Assembly: GCA_028565635.1 (NCBI GenBank)
Contig: JAOXYB010057478.1
Coordinates: forward strand, 1-10,998
Length of the DNA stretch: 10,998 bases
Direction of reading: 5' to 3'
Source: Phoronis ovalis
Taxonomy: Eukaryota > Phoronida > Phoronidae
In this document: piece after piece, positions 6,401 to 10,998 of the stretch
Numbering within the stretch: the stretch's first letter is position 1
How the letters are laid out: every line of letters starts with the position of its first letter
The notes under the pieces: model-generated
The model's input: the letters and a program-made list of their open reading frames with translations, nothing else
Databases searched by the model: none
Told to the model about the DNA's origin: nothing
Made by a program: the position numbers and the translations under genes

Positions 6401-7768
6401 AACCTTGCTAATGTCAGATACCAAGTCAGGTATTGTTGGGTTCAAAGGCAACAGTGTAAATCAGTAGTATTTATTAATTAACTAGTTATGCAACCATTGT
6501 AATTGTTTAGAACTACAGTAGCCTGATAACCTATTCCGTACTTACAACAGTGTAGCACAAAAAATAGTTGTCTTTTAATTAACAGTTCATGACCTGTACA
6601 TAAGTGAGGTTTCAGTGATAACAGCTAGGATTAAAGTCTGTTCATATGACCCTGCCTGTTATATTACAGATGAGCAGCAAGAATTTGTTGTAAGTATCAA
6701 GAAACTTATAGAAGAGACTTACTACAAGAATAAGAACAAACGTGTTGTCCTCGTCGCACACAGTATGGGTAACCCTTACACCTTGTACTTTTTGAATCGT
6801 CAAACGCAAGCCTGGAAAGACAAGTTTGTCAAATCTTTAGTGACTCTAGGTGGACCGTGGGGTGGTGCTGCTAAAATCATGAGGCTCTATACATCAGGTA
6901 AATTGTTTGTTAATTTTTATCAATAAAACTGGTTTACGTAAATCATGCATTGTATTTAGTTGGATAGAAGTTGGAGCTAATTTATGGATCCTTTTTTATC
7001 CAAAACTTGCGAGTTACATGTTACTTAGAATAGTGGTATCATTGATAGCTCAGTGCAGTTTATTCAGTTCATTGTTCTGCACATGTGTATGAATGATGCG
7101 GTATCAAGTGTGAGTGAGGTTCTCTTTATCCCTCTTTTTATGTACACATTATCCATGTAATGTGAAAACTGTTAACTGGATTTCAAGAATGATGATAAAA
7201 AAAAAGAAGAACATGAACACTTTCTGTTACAGGTGATAACCTTGGGGTGTATGTCCTGAACTATCTAACAATTCGACCTATGCAACGATCTTTTCCAAGT
7301 TCTGCGTGGCTTATGCCTTCAGACGATTTCTGGGGCCCTGATGAAATTTTAGTGTATGGACCAAAACGAAACTATACTGTAAAAGACTACAAACAGTTCT
7401 TTCAAGATATTGATTATCAAGATGGTTGGTCAATGCGTCAGGACACTTTCAACTTAACAAAGAAACTAGAAGCCCCTGGTGTTGAGGTGTACTGCGCTCA
7501 CGGCGTAAACGTTTCCACTCCGGCTGTGTTTAAATATTCAGAATCTCAGTGGCCTGATGTATGGCCGACAACAATAAATAGCGACGGTGACGGAACCGTT
7601 AATATCCGTAGTCTTTTGGGTTGTCTAAGATGGCAGAACAAGCAGAAGCAGCCTGTTCACCATCATACTTTTCCCAAAGTAGATCACATGGGAATTCTAG
7701 CTAGCCAAGACGTTATTAATCTGGTTAAACAAGTGGCTTTGAAGCCTGACAGTTTAAGGAAACATTAG
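334..7768 (+). CDS. PLA2G15: Lysosomal phospholipase A2 (group XV), LCAT family; six coding exons, complete
   Basis: Joining 334-445, 2224-2380, 5270-5388, 5673-5771, 6670-6897 and 7233-7768 gives 1251 nt, 416 residues plus TAG. Every junction is GT/AG and in frame. Visible in order: a hydrophobic signal peptide (about residues 8-29); NPVVLVPGDGGS (34-44), the family's N-terminal oxyanion loop; Cys60-Cys84, matching the lid disulfide spacing; IPGFGS (110-115); RGAPYDFRKAP (152-162); AHSMGN with nucleophile Ser194; LGGPWGG (222-228); SDGDGTVN with catalytic Asp358; DHMGIL with His390. Asn51, 285, 312 and 331 lie in N-X-S/T sequons. Known for the family: a soluble glycoprotein of the lysosome that removes an acyl chain from phospholipids at acid pH and passes it to water or ceramide (1-O-acylceramide synthesis). 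Motifs and the unbroken lid favour PLA2G15 over LCAT. A second first exon at 1477-1603 could replace exon 1. Identity was judged by eye against the remembered family pattern. Confidence 0.93.
777..830 (+). promoter_or_regulatory. Two M-box-like E-boxes (TCATGTGA)
   Basis: TCATGTGA occurs at 777-784 and again at 823-830, each followed by TG, so a 10-mer is repeated 46 bp apart. TCAYGTGA is the known binding box of the MITF/TFE bHLH-Zip family, which drives lysosomal genes. The pair sits in intron 1 upstream of exon 1'. Function is inferred from motif and gene type only. Confidence 0.3.
971..1367 (+). mobile_element. G-run inverted-repeat element, family A, copy 1
   Basis: The left end reads GGGGTACTCATGGTTT and the right end, reversed and complemented, GGGGTGCTCAAGTTA, so the ends are short imperfect inverted repeats. 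CCTCG flanks both sides (971-975, 1363-1367), a possible short target duplication but an ambiguous one. The body aligns over its full length with 4852-5222 in the same orientation. Shared landmarks are the CCCAACCCAAT block, TAAAATATTTGAGTA, TTTATGGATACA, TTTGCTGTAAGCAGTG and TTTTTGAATTTCTTTATG. No transposase is encoded, so it is a non-autonomous element. It carries a further 32-bp insertion at 1047-1078. Confidence 0.75.
1038..1087 (+). mobile_element. 32-bp palindromic micro-insertion with 9-bp target duplication
   Basis: AGCTTGTGA occurs at 1038-1046 and 1079-1087. Between them are 32 bp (1047-1078) that form an almost perfect palindrome centred on ACTAGT, with arms GACTAATATAACT / AGTTATATTAGT. 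Removing the insert and one duplicate restores the sequence found at the same place in the sister copy (CCTTGTGGTAGCAAAC near 4915), which acts as the empty site. Confidence 0.7.
1439..1444 (+). promoter_or_regulatory. TATATA motif upstream of exon 1'
   Basis: TATATA stands 38 bp before the ATG at 1477. If it were a TATA box the 5' UTR of the alternative transcript would be only about 10-15 nt. In AT-rich DNA this motif is expected often by chance. Confidence 0.2.
1477..1603 (+). CDS. PLA2G15: Alternative first exon 1', duplicate of the signal-peptide exon
   Basis: This stretch reads MTMAQETD, then a hydrophobic run, then GCLSINAGNPVIL, ending one base into a codon before the donor GTAAAC at 1604. 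It is clearly homologous to exon 1: both share the LxNFL/LFSFL-type core, the CLS near the cleavage site, the GNPV(V/I)L end and TTTTAG|GTA at the donor. Spliced to exon 2 it gives a 421-residue protein, or 419 from the second ATG at 1483. That second ATG has A at -3 and G at +4 and aligns with the exon 1 start (both ATGGCG). The frame is open and the substitutions are conservative, so it looks functional rather than decayed. No acceptor is needed if it is a first exon with its own promoter. A TATATA lies at 1439-1444. The alternative is a relic of partial tandem duplication. Confidence 0.75.
2224..2380 (+). CDS. PLA2G15: Exon 2: oxyanion loop and lid disulfide region
   Basis: The acceptor is TTTTTTACAG at 2214-2223 and the donor GTAAGA starts at 2381. 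The exon encodes residues 38-89 plus two bases of codon 90. It holds VPGDGGS, the AKLNKTSVVHYFCSK segment with a glycosylation sequon at Asn51, and the WLNLELL helix. Cys60 and Cys84 are 24 residues apart, as in the family's lid disulfide. This is the most conserved N-terminal block of the PLA2G15/LCAT family and fixes the reading frame of both candidate first exons. Confidence 0.95.
2502..2691 (+). mobile_element. Possible small inverted-repeat element with 9-bp duplication
   Basis: CTATCATTG (2502-2510) and CCATCATTG (2683-2691) match in 8 of 9 bases and flank 172 bp. The left end begins ATGGGGTAGGGGGT. The right end reads on the other strand GATCTATAGGGGGGTTTT, so the ends share a TAGGGGGG-type inverted block. 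The match is short and imperfect. Confidence 0.4.
3205..3264 (+). repeat. Strong intronic hairpin, 26-bp stem, 7-nt loop
   Basis: The left arm 3205-3231 begins CTATCCAATATATGG and the right arm 3239-3264 ends CCATATATTGGATAG, with loop CCGGCAC. The arms pair except for one bulged T and one T/C difference (a G:U pair in RNA). Weaker pairing of the flanks (AAAAAATG near 3183 with CATATTTTTT near 3288) lengthens the palindrome to about 120 nt. It may be a tiny palindromic transposon or a small-RNA precursor. Confidence 0.65.
3385..3431 (+). repeat. 47-nt dispersed repeat, copy 1
   Basis: This stretch aligns without gaps to 6330-6376 in intron 4, with 41 of 47 bases identical. It includes ACAAGTATTA and GCCATTAAAAC. 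All six differences are transitions. It is probably a fragment of an old interspersed repeat. Confidence 0.5.
3417..3478 (+). repeat. 10-bp stem enclosing a direct repeat
   Basis: GTGTGCCATT (3417-3426) and AATGGCACAC (3469-3478) are perfect inverted repeats. Inside, CTAGCCATTTGC occurs twice (3437-3448 and 3453-3464), each followed by a C-rich run. Confidence 0.4.
3873..4375 (+). mobile_element. 485-bp non-autonomous transposon with long terminal inverted repeats and 9-bp duplication
   Basis: The left end 3882-3919 and right end 4329-4366 are inverted repeats identical in 36 of 38 bases, opening CAGTYTGAATAAATCC. A second perfect 17-bp inverted block follows (3930-3946 and 4300-4316), and weaker pairing reaches about 3962 and 4281. 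GCTCCCCAG (3873-3881) and GCTCTCCAG (4367-4375) flank the element, 8 of 9 bases alike, fitting a 9-bp target duplication. There is no coding capacity inside. A nested inverted repeat lies at 4049-4159. Long TIRs with 9-bp duplications are typical of Mutator-like elements; that assignment is an inference. Confidence 0.8.
4049..4159 (+). repeat. Nested inverted repeat inside the long-TIR element
   Basis: 4049-4066 (AATAGGTATAACAGTGGA) and the complement of 4142-4159 (AATAGGTATGGCCGTGGA) agree in 15 of 18 bases around a 75-nt core. It could be a second small element inserted in the first, or the inner part of a larger folded structure. Confidence 0.5.
4843..5231 (+). mobile_element. G-run inverted-repeat element, family A, copy 2, with perfect 9-bp duplication
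   Basis: GGCCTATAT occurs at 4843-4851 and 5223-5231 and brackets a 371-bp element. The left end is CCGGGGGGGCACTCATGG; the right end reads on the other strand GGATACTCAAGTTAGTTTTTG, an imperfect inverted repeat. The body matches copy 1 (971-1367) throughout. It contains worn internal repeats of the form GTAGCAATCCA. Its right duplication ends 38 bp before exon 3, so the insertion landed next to the splice acceptor. No protein is encoded. Confidence 0.8.
5270..5388 (+). CDS. PLA2G15: Exon 3: central N-terminal segment
   Basis: The acceptor GGTATAG ends at 5269 and the donor GTAAGT starts at 5389. The exon encodes the end of Arg90 through Gly129, including KGVDIKIPGFGSTSSVEWLD, the conserved PGFG block before the S-x-E-x-LDP motif. 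The acceptor has a weak pyrimidine tract, and a repeat element with its 9-bp duplication ends only 38 bp upstream of the exon (see 4843-5231). An open frame continues upstream to 5178, but that part is repeat sequence, not exon. Confidence 0.93.
5389..5672 (+). other. Intron 3
   Basis: Bounded by GTAAGT at 5389 and TTCTGTTTTCAG at 5661-5672. The sequence is AT-rich with no element or reading frame worth noting. Confidence 0.85.
5673..5771 (+). CDS. PLA2G15: Exon 4: RGAPYDFR block
   Basis: The acceptor TTCTGTTTTCAG ends at 5672 and the donor GTAAGT starts at 5772. The exon completes Thr130 and encodes residues to Pro162, with SYFGPIADGL and RGAPYDFRKAP. The latter is the family's diagnostic (R)GAPYD(W/F)R motif. 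At 99 nt it is the shortest exon of the gene. Confidence 0.94.
5866..5921 (+). repeat. 28-bp tandem duplication
   Basis: The unit starting ACTGGCAGTCCTCTGAACCA occurs at 5866-5893 and 5894-5921 with a single difference near its end (AAGTTAG versus AAATTAG). The near identity suggests a recent duplication. Confidence 0.8.
6033..6188 (+). repeat. 45-bp minisatellite, about 3.5 copies
   Basis: Units begin GTTATCATGTTTATAGTTTG at 6075, 6120 and 6164, giving periods of 45 and 44. A partial, more diverged unit precedes them from about 6033. Each unit contains AACACCAYATAAGATCACAC or a close variant. The open frame on the minus strand here is a by-product of the repeat. Confidence 0.8.
6330..6376 (+). 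repeat. 47-nt dispersed repeat, copy 2
   Basis: This is the partner of 3385-3431, in the same orientation and 41 of 47 bases alike. It lies in intron 4, outside the minisatellite. Confidence 0.5.
6670..6897 (+). CDS. PLA2G15: Exon 5: nucleophile elbow (AHSMG)
   Basis: The acceptor ATATTACAG ends at 6669 and the donor GTAAAT starts at 6898. The exon encodes residues 163-238 and one base of Gly239. It holds the strand VVLVAHSMGN with Ser194 as nucleophile, then TLYFLNRQTQAWKDKF and TLGGPWGG, all close to vertebrate PLA2G15. The frame runs open upstream to 6615 but that part lies in the intron: the acceptor and the family alignment both start at Asn163. Confidence 0.95.
6898..7232 (+). other. 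Intron 5
   Basis: Bounded by GTAAAT at 6898 and TTTCTGTTACAG at 7221-7232. A purine run (about 7195-7210) precedes the acceptor tract. No repeat or gene is visible. Confidence 0.85.
7233..7768 (+). CDS. PLA2G15: Exon 6: C-terminal half with catalytic Asp and His, stop codon
   Basis: The acceptor TTTCTGTTACAG ends at 7232. The exon completes Gly239 and runs to TAG at 7766-7768. It encodes SAWLMP, NYTVKDYKQFFQDI, DGWSMRQDT, SDGDGTVN (catalytic Asp358) and VDHMGIL (catalytic His390). Asp and His are 32 residues apart, as in the vertebrate enzyme. Cys326 and Cys369 are placed to form the second conserved disulfide. Sequons lie at Asn285, Asn312 and Asn331. The protein ends LRKH with no membrane anchor or tail extension. 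Confidence 0.95.
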
Positions 7769-8060
7769 GATCAGTTTACTATTTCTACCTTTCGCCATAC
7801 AGTTATACTACATAAACTGTCTGTCTTCCATTATGATTATAAATGATCAACCTATGCAAATGTGTTTAGGGAACTTCTTCGTGTTTGTGCCTTCATTAGA
7901 TGTTGAATGTTTGTCATAGGAGGCAAAATTACCACACACTATCTTGCTATTCAAAAACAGAAATCTCTTGTAAAACGTTTTGAGAAAGTTAATGTTGTTG
8001 TTACTCTTCCACAGCAAGAAACAGTAATCAAAATAAATGACATTTAACGTGCAAGCTTCA
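7769..8060 (+). other. 3' UTR (short form)
   Basis: This sequence follows the stop codon. AATAAA at 8032-8037 is the first canonical poly(A) signal, with GT-rich sequence downstream (about 8098-8150), so cleavage is expected near 8050-8060. A longer form ending after the AATAAA at 9087-9092 is possible. Confidence 0.55.
8032..8037 (+). promoter_or_regulatory. PLA2G15: Poly(A) signal AATAAA
   Basis: This is the first AATAAA after the stop codon, 264 nt downstream of it. Downstream T/GT-rich DNA supports its use. Other AATAAA copies lie at 9087-9092 and about 9229. Confidence 0.55.
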
Positions 8061-9574
8061 ACCTGCTGCTGGGAAAGGGTGACAGTTCATTATGCATATG
8101 TTGTACCGCACTTGCTGTTGTCCATTTTGTACATTTATTTAGTGTTTTGTGTAATATTTGCATTATTAAGCTAGTCACTGTGCCAAAAATGATCCGACTG
8201 TTCAGCAGCCAGAAATTAAGTCAGGGAAATTAAGTTGAGTTAGGTAATTTTGTACAAAAATACTTCAGGGAAATTAGTTTGGTATTTGTACAGCGTCTGT
8301 TTAAATTTGTATTATTAGTAGTGCAAATGTATTGCACAGATAAGTCATTATTAAGTACATCAAATTACACTAGCAGGATACATCTTACAGTTAATTGGCA
8401 CTATCTAGACATTTTTTTTTCATCTTGAAACTCATGTAACATTATGAGAACACTCATCCCTATTGCCAGAATCTCATACTATATCACAAGTTATTATATT
8501 TAGCAGATATGTTGTAGCATCGTTGTGTTTAAATTAATTTGGCAGCTAAGCATCAGTATCAAAGTGTATCCATATATACCTACTTGTTTTTGCAATCAAT
8601 TCAGATTTCCTGTCAAGTTGATTCTAGGAAATTTTCATAGTAAGAATTACTTGTGCTGCAGTTGACTTTATAATGTATTAAGTATTGCAATGTCGGAGCT
8701 TCATACATGCTTGTATAAACTGGAACAGATAATACAACAATTTGTTAGTGCAGTATTTAAAATATTAAGTTATAGTTCAAGGATTGAACCTTCTGTAGTA
8801 TTATGTAACCATCAGTTTAACTGTTAAATTTTCATCTAATGAATTGCCTCTTAAAATGTTTTGTTTTGTTTTGTACATGTATTAGATTGTAAATGTTTAA
8901 GCCAAGGAACTAAAGTGTTAATATGTAGAAGTTTAACATTATAGTATAGAATTATTGAGTCTTGGTAAATTTTCCTTTATTAAAAAATATATCACTTTTT
9001 TAAGTTCTATAAAATTGATGTTATTTGTTATGTAGTTATGTTCTTTGTCACATCTTGTGGCACCAATGTTGTCTGCAGGCTAGTATAATAAACTATCCTC
9101 AGTATCACATTCTAATCACTGGATATACAAAATTATAGACACATACACACACACAATACAATTACTAACATTACAGTGTAAGTTTTACTTCACAACCATG
9201 TATAGCATTTCAGAAGACCTATATACACAAATAAATTACACTGGTTTTTAAATATTAAACATGAATTAAGATGACACTTTAAAGACTACACAAAGATTTT
9301 AGTGCACAACAATTAGTCAACAAAATAATTAATATTCTTTAACAAAAGGAATGCATGTTCATAAAATAACAACCACAATTAAGGATGGCACCATTCCTAC
9401 AATGGAATGTGTAGATAAACTTTTTACTAATGCACACAATCACTCTACCATTCCAAAGTCATAACTTGCGTGAAATTCATTTTTACCTCCAAACAGGGTA
9501 TGAGAAGATGCGATACAAAAATTCCTCTATGTGAATGATTATTCAGTGAAAGGCAAGTTTGCATGACATATTAA
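8061..9574. other. AT-rich downstream region without a recognisable gene
   Basis: There is no open frame with family features on either strand. It may be a long 3' UTR up to about 9110. TCAGGGAAATTA occurs twice (about 8221 and 8267), and there is a very short CA run near 9142-9156. Confidence 0.5.
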
Positions 9575-10005
9575 GCTTCTAGCCCAGGGGGGATTCTCTT
9601 GGATATATTTTGGGGTGGGAGTGTGCCACTAAGGGTAAAACTTTGGACTATATACCAAAAAATGTGGAAATTTGGATCCCGAAATATACCAAAATTCCAA
9701 AACAAACCCCAGGTAAAATATACCAAAAATTCAAAAACATCACGAAATATACTAGCAGTCGACATGTGGAATCAACATACCATGTCATAAATAGTGTATA
9801 GCACATTTGTTATTTGTTTCATTAGGTTCACTATTTTGCCGGTTGAAACATAGACCCGAAATATACCTTTCCAAAAGAGTTCTTGACTAGACCTCAAAAA
9901 CTATACCCGAAATATACCACAGGAGTATACCCCGAAAAATGTACCCCAAGCTAGCTGCACATCCCTGTTGGCTTCATACACTAAGAAACCCCCTGGGCTT
10001 CTAGC
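9575..10005 (+). mobile_element. 413-bp inverted-repeat element with perfect 9-bp duplication and internal TATACC repeats
   Basis: GCTTCTAGC occurs at 9575-9583 and 9997-10005. The element starts CCAGGGGGGATTCT and ends AAACCCCCTGG, so the ends are short inverted repeats. The interior repeats CGAAATATACC or close variants at about 9680, 9740, 9856 and 9908, with related TATACC words elsewhere. Its layout (G-run ends, short internal repeats, 9-bp duplication, no protein) matches family A but the sequence differs. The overlapping short frames on both strands are by-products of the repeat. Confidence 0.75.
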
Positions 10006-10603
10006 AAGACAATAAGTGCTCTTACAGTACTACAATAAAATACACAATCAATAACACAAATAGTAATTGGTATTGTGTGGCTGTCAGGATTGTAGTTAAT
10101 TCCCGTTCTTATCACCAAATCCACACTTTCTTTGTTAAGAAGTTGTATTGAAGTAGTGTCGGGGATCCTATTTTGTAATTGAATAATTCATGAATGTACA
10201 AAAAGAAAAACATAACATTAAATAAAATTAAGCAAAGTTGACAAGAGCTAGTGTACTCTTTAACAAAATGTCTAGTATTAAATATTTATAATAATCAAAC
10301 AAAATTTTGCAACTTACATCAAACTTTACCCATTTCTGGATGTACTTTTATGAAACTACTAGATTGTGGTGCGACTTTAGTGACATCAGTATTACGTAAC
10401 TACTGATTATTTTTTTTAAAAATCCATGTCAAAATTTGGCACTTCTAAGTCATAGGAACTGGTTAAGGCCAAGCTGGACCCTCGTTACTGTTTAAAGAAA
10501 AATTCGTGAAAAATCCGCATTGCATTTTTTTCACACAAATTTTTTTTTTCTGACTAACATTCATGCTATGTTATGGTGATATTTTTAGACTTATGTGTGC
10601 AAC
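10006..10603. other. AT-rich region without a recognisable gene
   Basis: No coding frame is visible. One small palindromic site lies at 10385-10407: ATCAGTA and TACTGAT around TTACGTAA, the core bound by C/EBP- and PAR-type bZIP factors. This could be chance. Confidence 0.5.
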
Positions 10604-10998
10604 GCATAAAATTTAATTAATGTTTTATGACACCTCATGAAAATCATAAGGTACATCCTACAGCAAAATCCTAGGGATCTAAACTGGAGCTAACTACGCT
10701 TTTAAGAAATAAATGATATTTCCATTATTTTTTATGACCGAATTGTAAATACCGTGAACAATCTTTGAATTATTAATTAATGTTTAAAAGGTATTTTTTT
10801 TATTTGCTAAAAAAACTAAATTGATTATATAACCAAAATCTCTGGTACAATTTAAAAATGGTCAAAAACAAATTATGGGAATATCGATAACTTGCTAAAA
10901 ATATAGTTAGCCCGAATTTTGATCTACTGGGTTTTCCTGTAGGATGTACCTAATGATTTTCATAGGGTGTAATTAAACGCTAATTAAATTTCATACAT
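10604..10998 (+). mobile_element. Long fold-back element, right end cut by the window
   Basis: The left arm 10604-10739 and right arm 10860-10998 are inverted repeats of about 137 nt around a 120-nt spacer. The best block, 10637-10663 against 10937-10963, matches in 26 of 27 bases. Pairing continues outward to the last base of the window and inward to GACC (10736-10739) / GGTC (10860-10863). No coding frame lies inside. The outer ends and any target duplication are beyond what can be seen. Confidence 0.75.

Larger units (their letters stand above)
5772..6669 (+). other. Intron 4
   Basis: Bounded by GTAAGT at 5772 and ATATTACAG ending at 6669. It contains the 28-bp and 45-bp tandem repeats and the second copy of the 47-nt dispersed repeat. 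A stretch near 6545-6590 (CAACAGTG, then AACAGTTCATG) resembles 4682-4726 in intron 2. Confidence 0.85.

Noticed and set aside
9130-9160. CA microsatellite
   Set aside because: Only about five uninterrupted CA units; too short to be notable.
9571-9801. Three overlapping short frames on both strands
   Set aside because: They lie within the inverted-repeat element at 9584-9996 and reflect its internal repeats.
10385-10407. bZIP-type palindrome around TTACGTAA as a regulatory site
   Set aside because: A single short palindrome in AT-rich intergenic DNA, far from the gene; nothing beyond the motif supports it.

Overview
The window comes from an animal nuclear genome. It is AT-rich, its coding sequence is broken by GT/AG introns, it ends in a conventional AATAAA poly(A) signal, and it is crowded with short inverted-repeat transposons. 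The one gene I can support is a complete plus-strand lysosomal phospholipase A2 (PLA2G15/LPLA2, LCAT family). An invertebrate, perhaps an invertebrate deuterostome, is my guess from general compactness and repeat style; the sequence does not prove a phylum.

Gene layout: six coding exons at 334-445, 2224-2380, 5270-5388, 5673-5771, 6670-6897 and 7233-7768. They join in frame to 1251 nt, a 416-residue preprotein, very close to the vertebrate enzyme (about 412). The signal peptide, lid disulfide pair, AHSMG nucleophile elbow (Ser194), catalytic Asp358 and His390 all fall in the expected order and spacing. A second, diverged but intact copy of the signal-peptide exon lies at 1477-1603. It ends with the same splice phase and the same TTTTAG/GTA donor context, so the gene appears to have two alternative first exons that give different signal peptides to one mature enzyme.

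Region by region: 1-333 is the likely promoter and 5' UTR. 446-2223 is intron 1, holding a G-run inverted-repeat element (about 971-1367) and the duplicate exon. 2381-5269 is a long intron 2 packed with elements: a possible small element at 2511-2682, a strong hairpin at 3205-3264, a 485-bp element with long inverted ends at 3882-4366, and a second G-run element at 4852-5222 that stops only 47 bp before exon 3. Introns 3-5 are short to medium, and intron 4 has two tandem repeats. 7769 onward is 3' UTR and downstream AT-rich DNA. 9584-9996 is a further element with a clean 9-bp duplication, and 10604-10998 is a long fold-back running off the window.

The most interesting observations are the duplicated first exon, a 32-bp palindromic insertion with a 9-bp target duplication whose empty site is preserved in a sister repeat copy, and the fact that five inverted-repeat insertions with different ends all carry 9-bp (or 8-of-9) flanking duplications. 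I see no second protein gene, tRNA, rRNA or CRISPR array.
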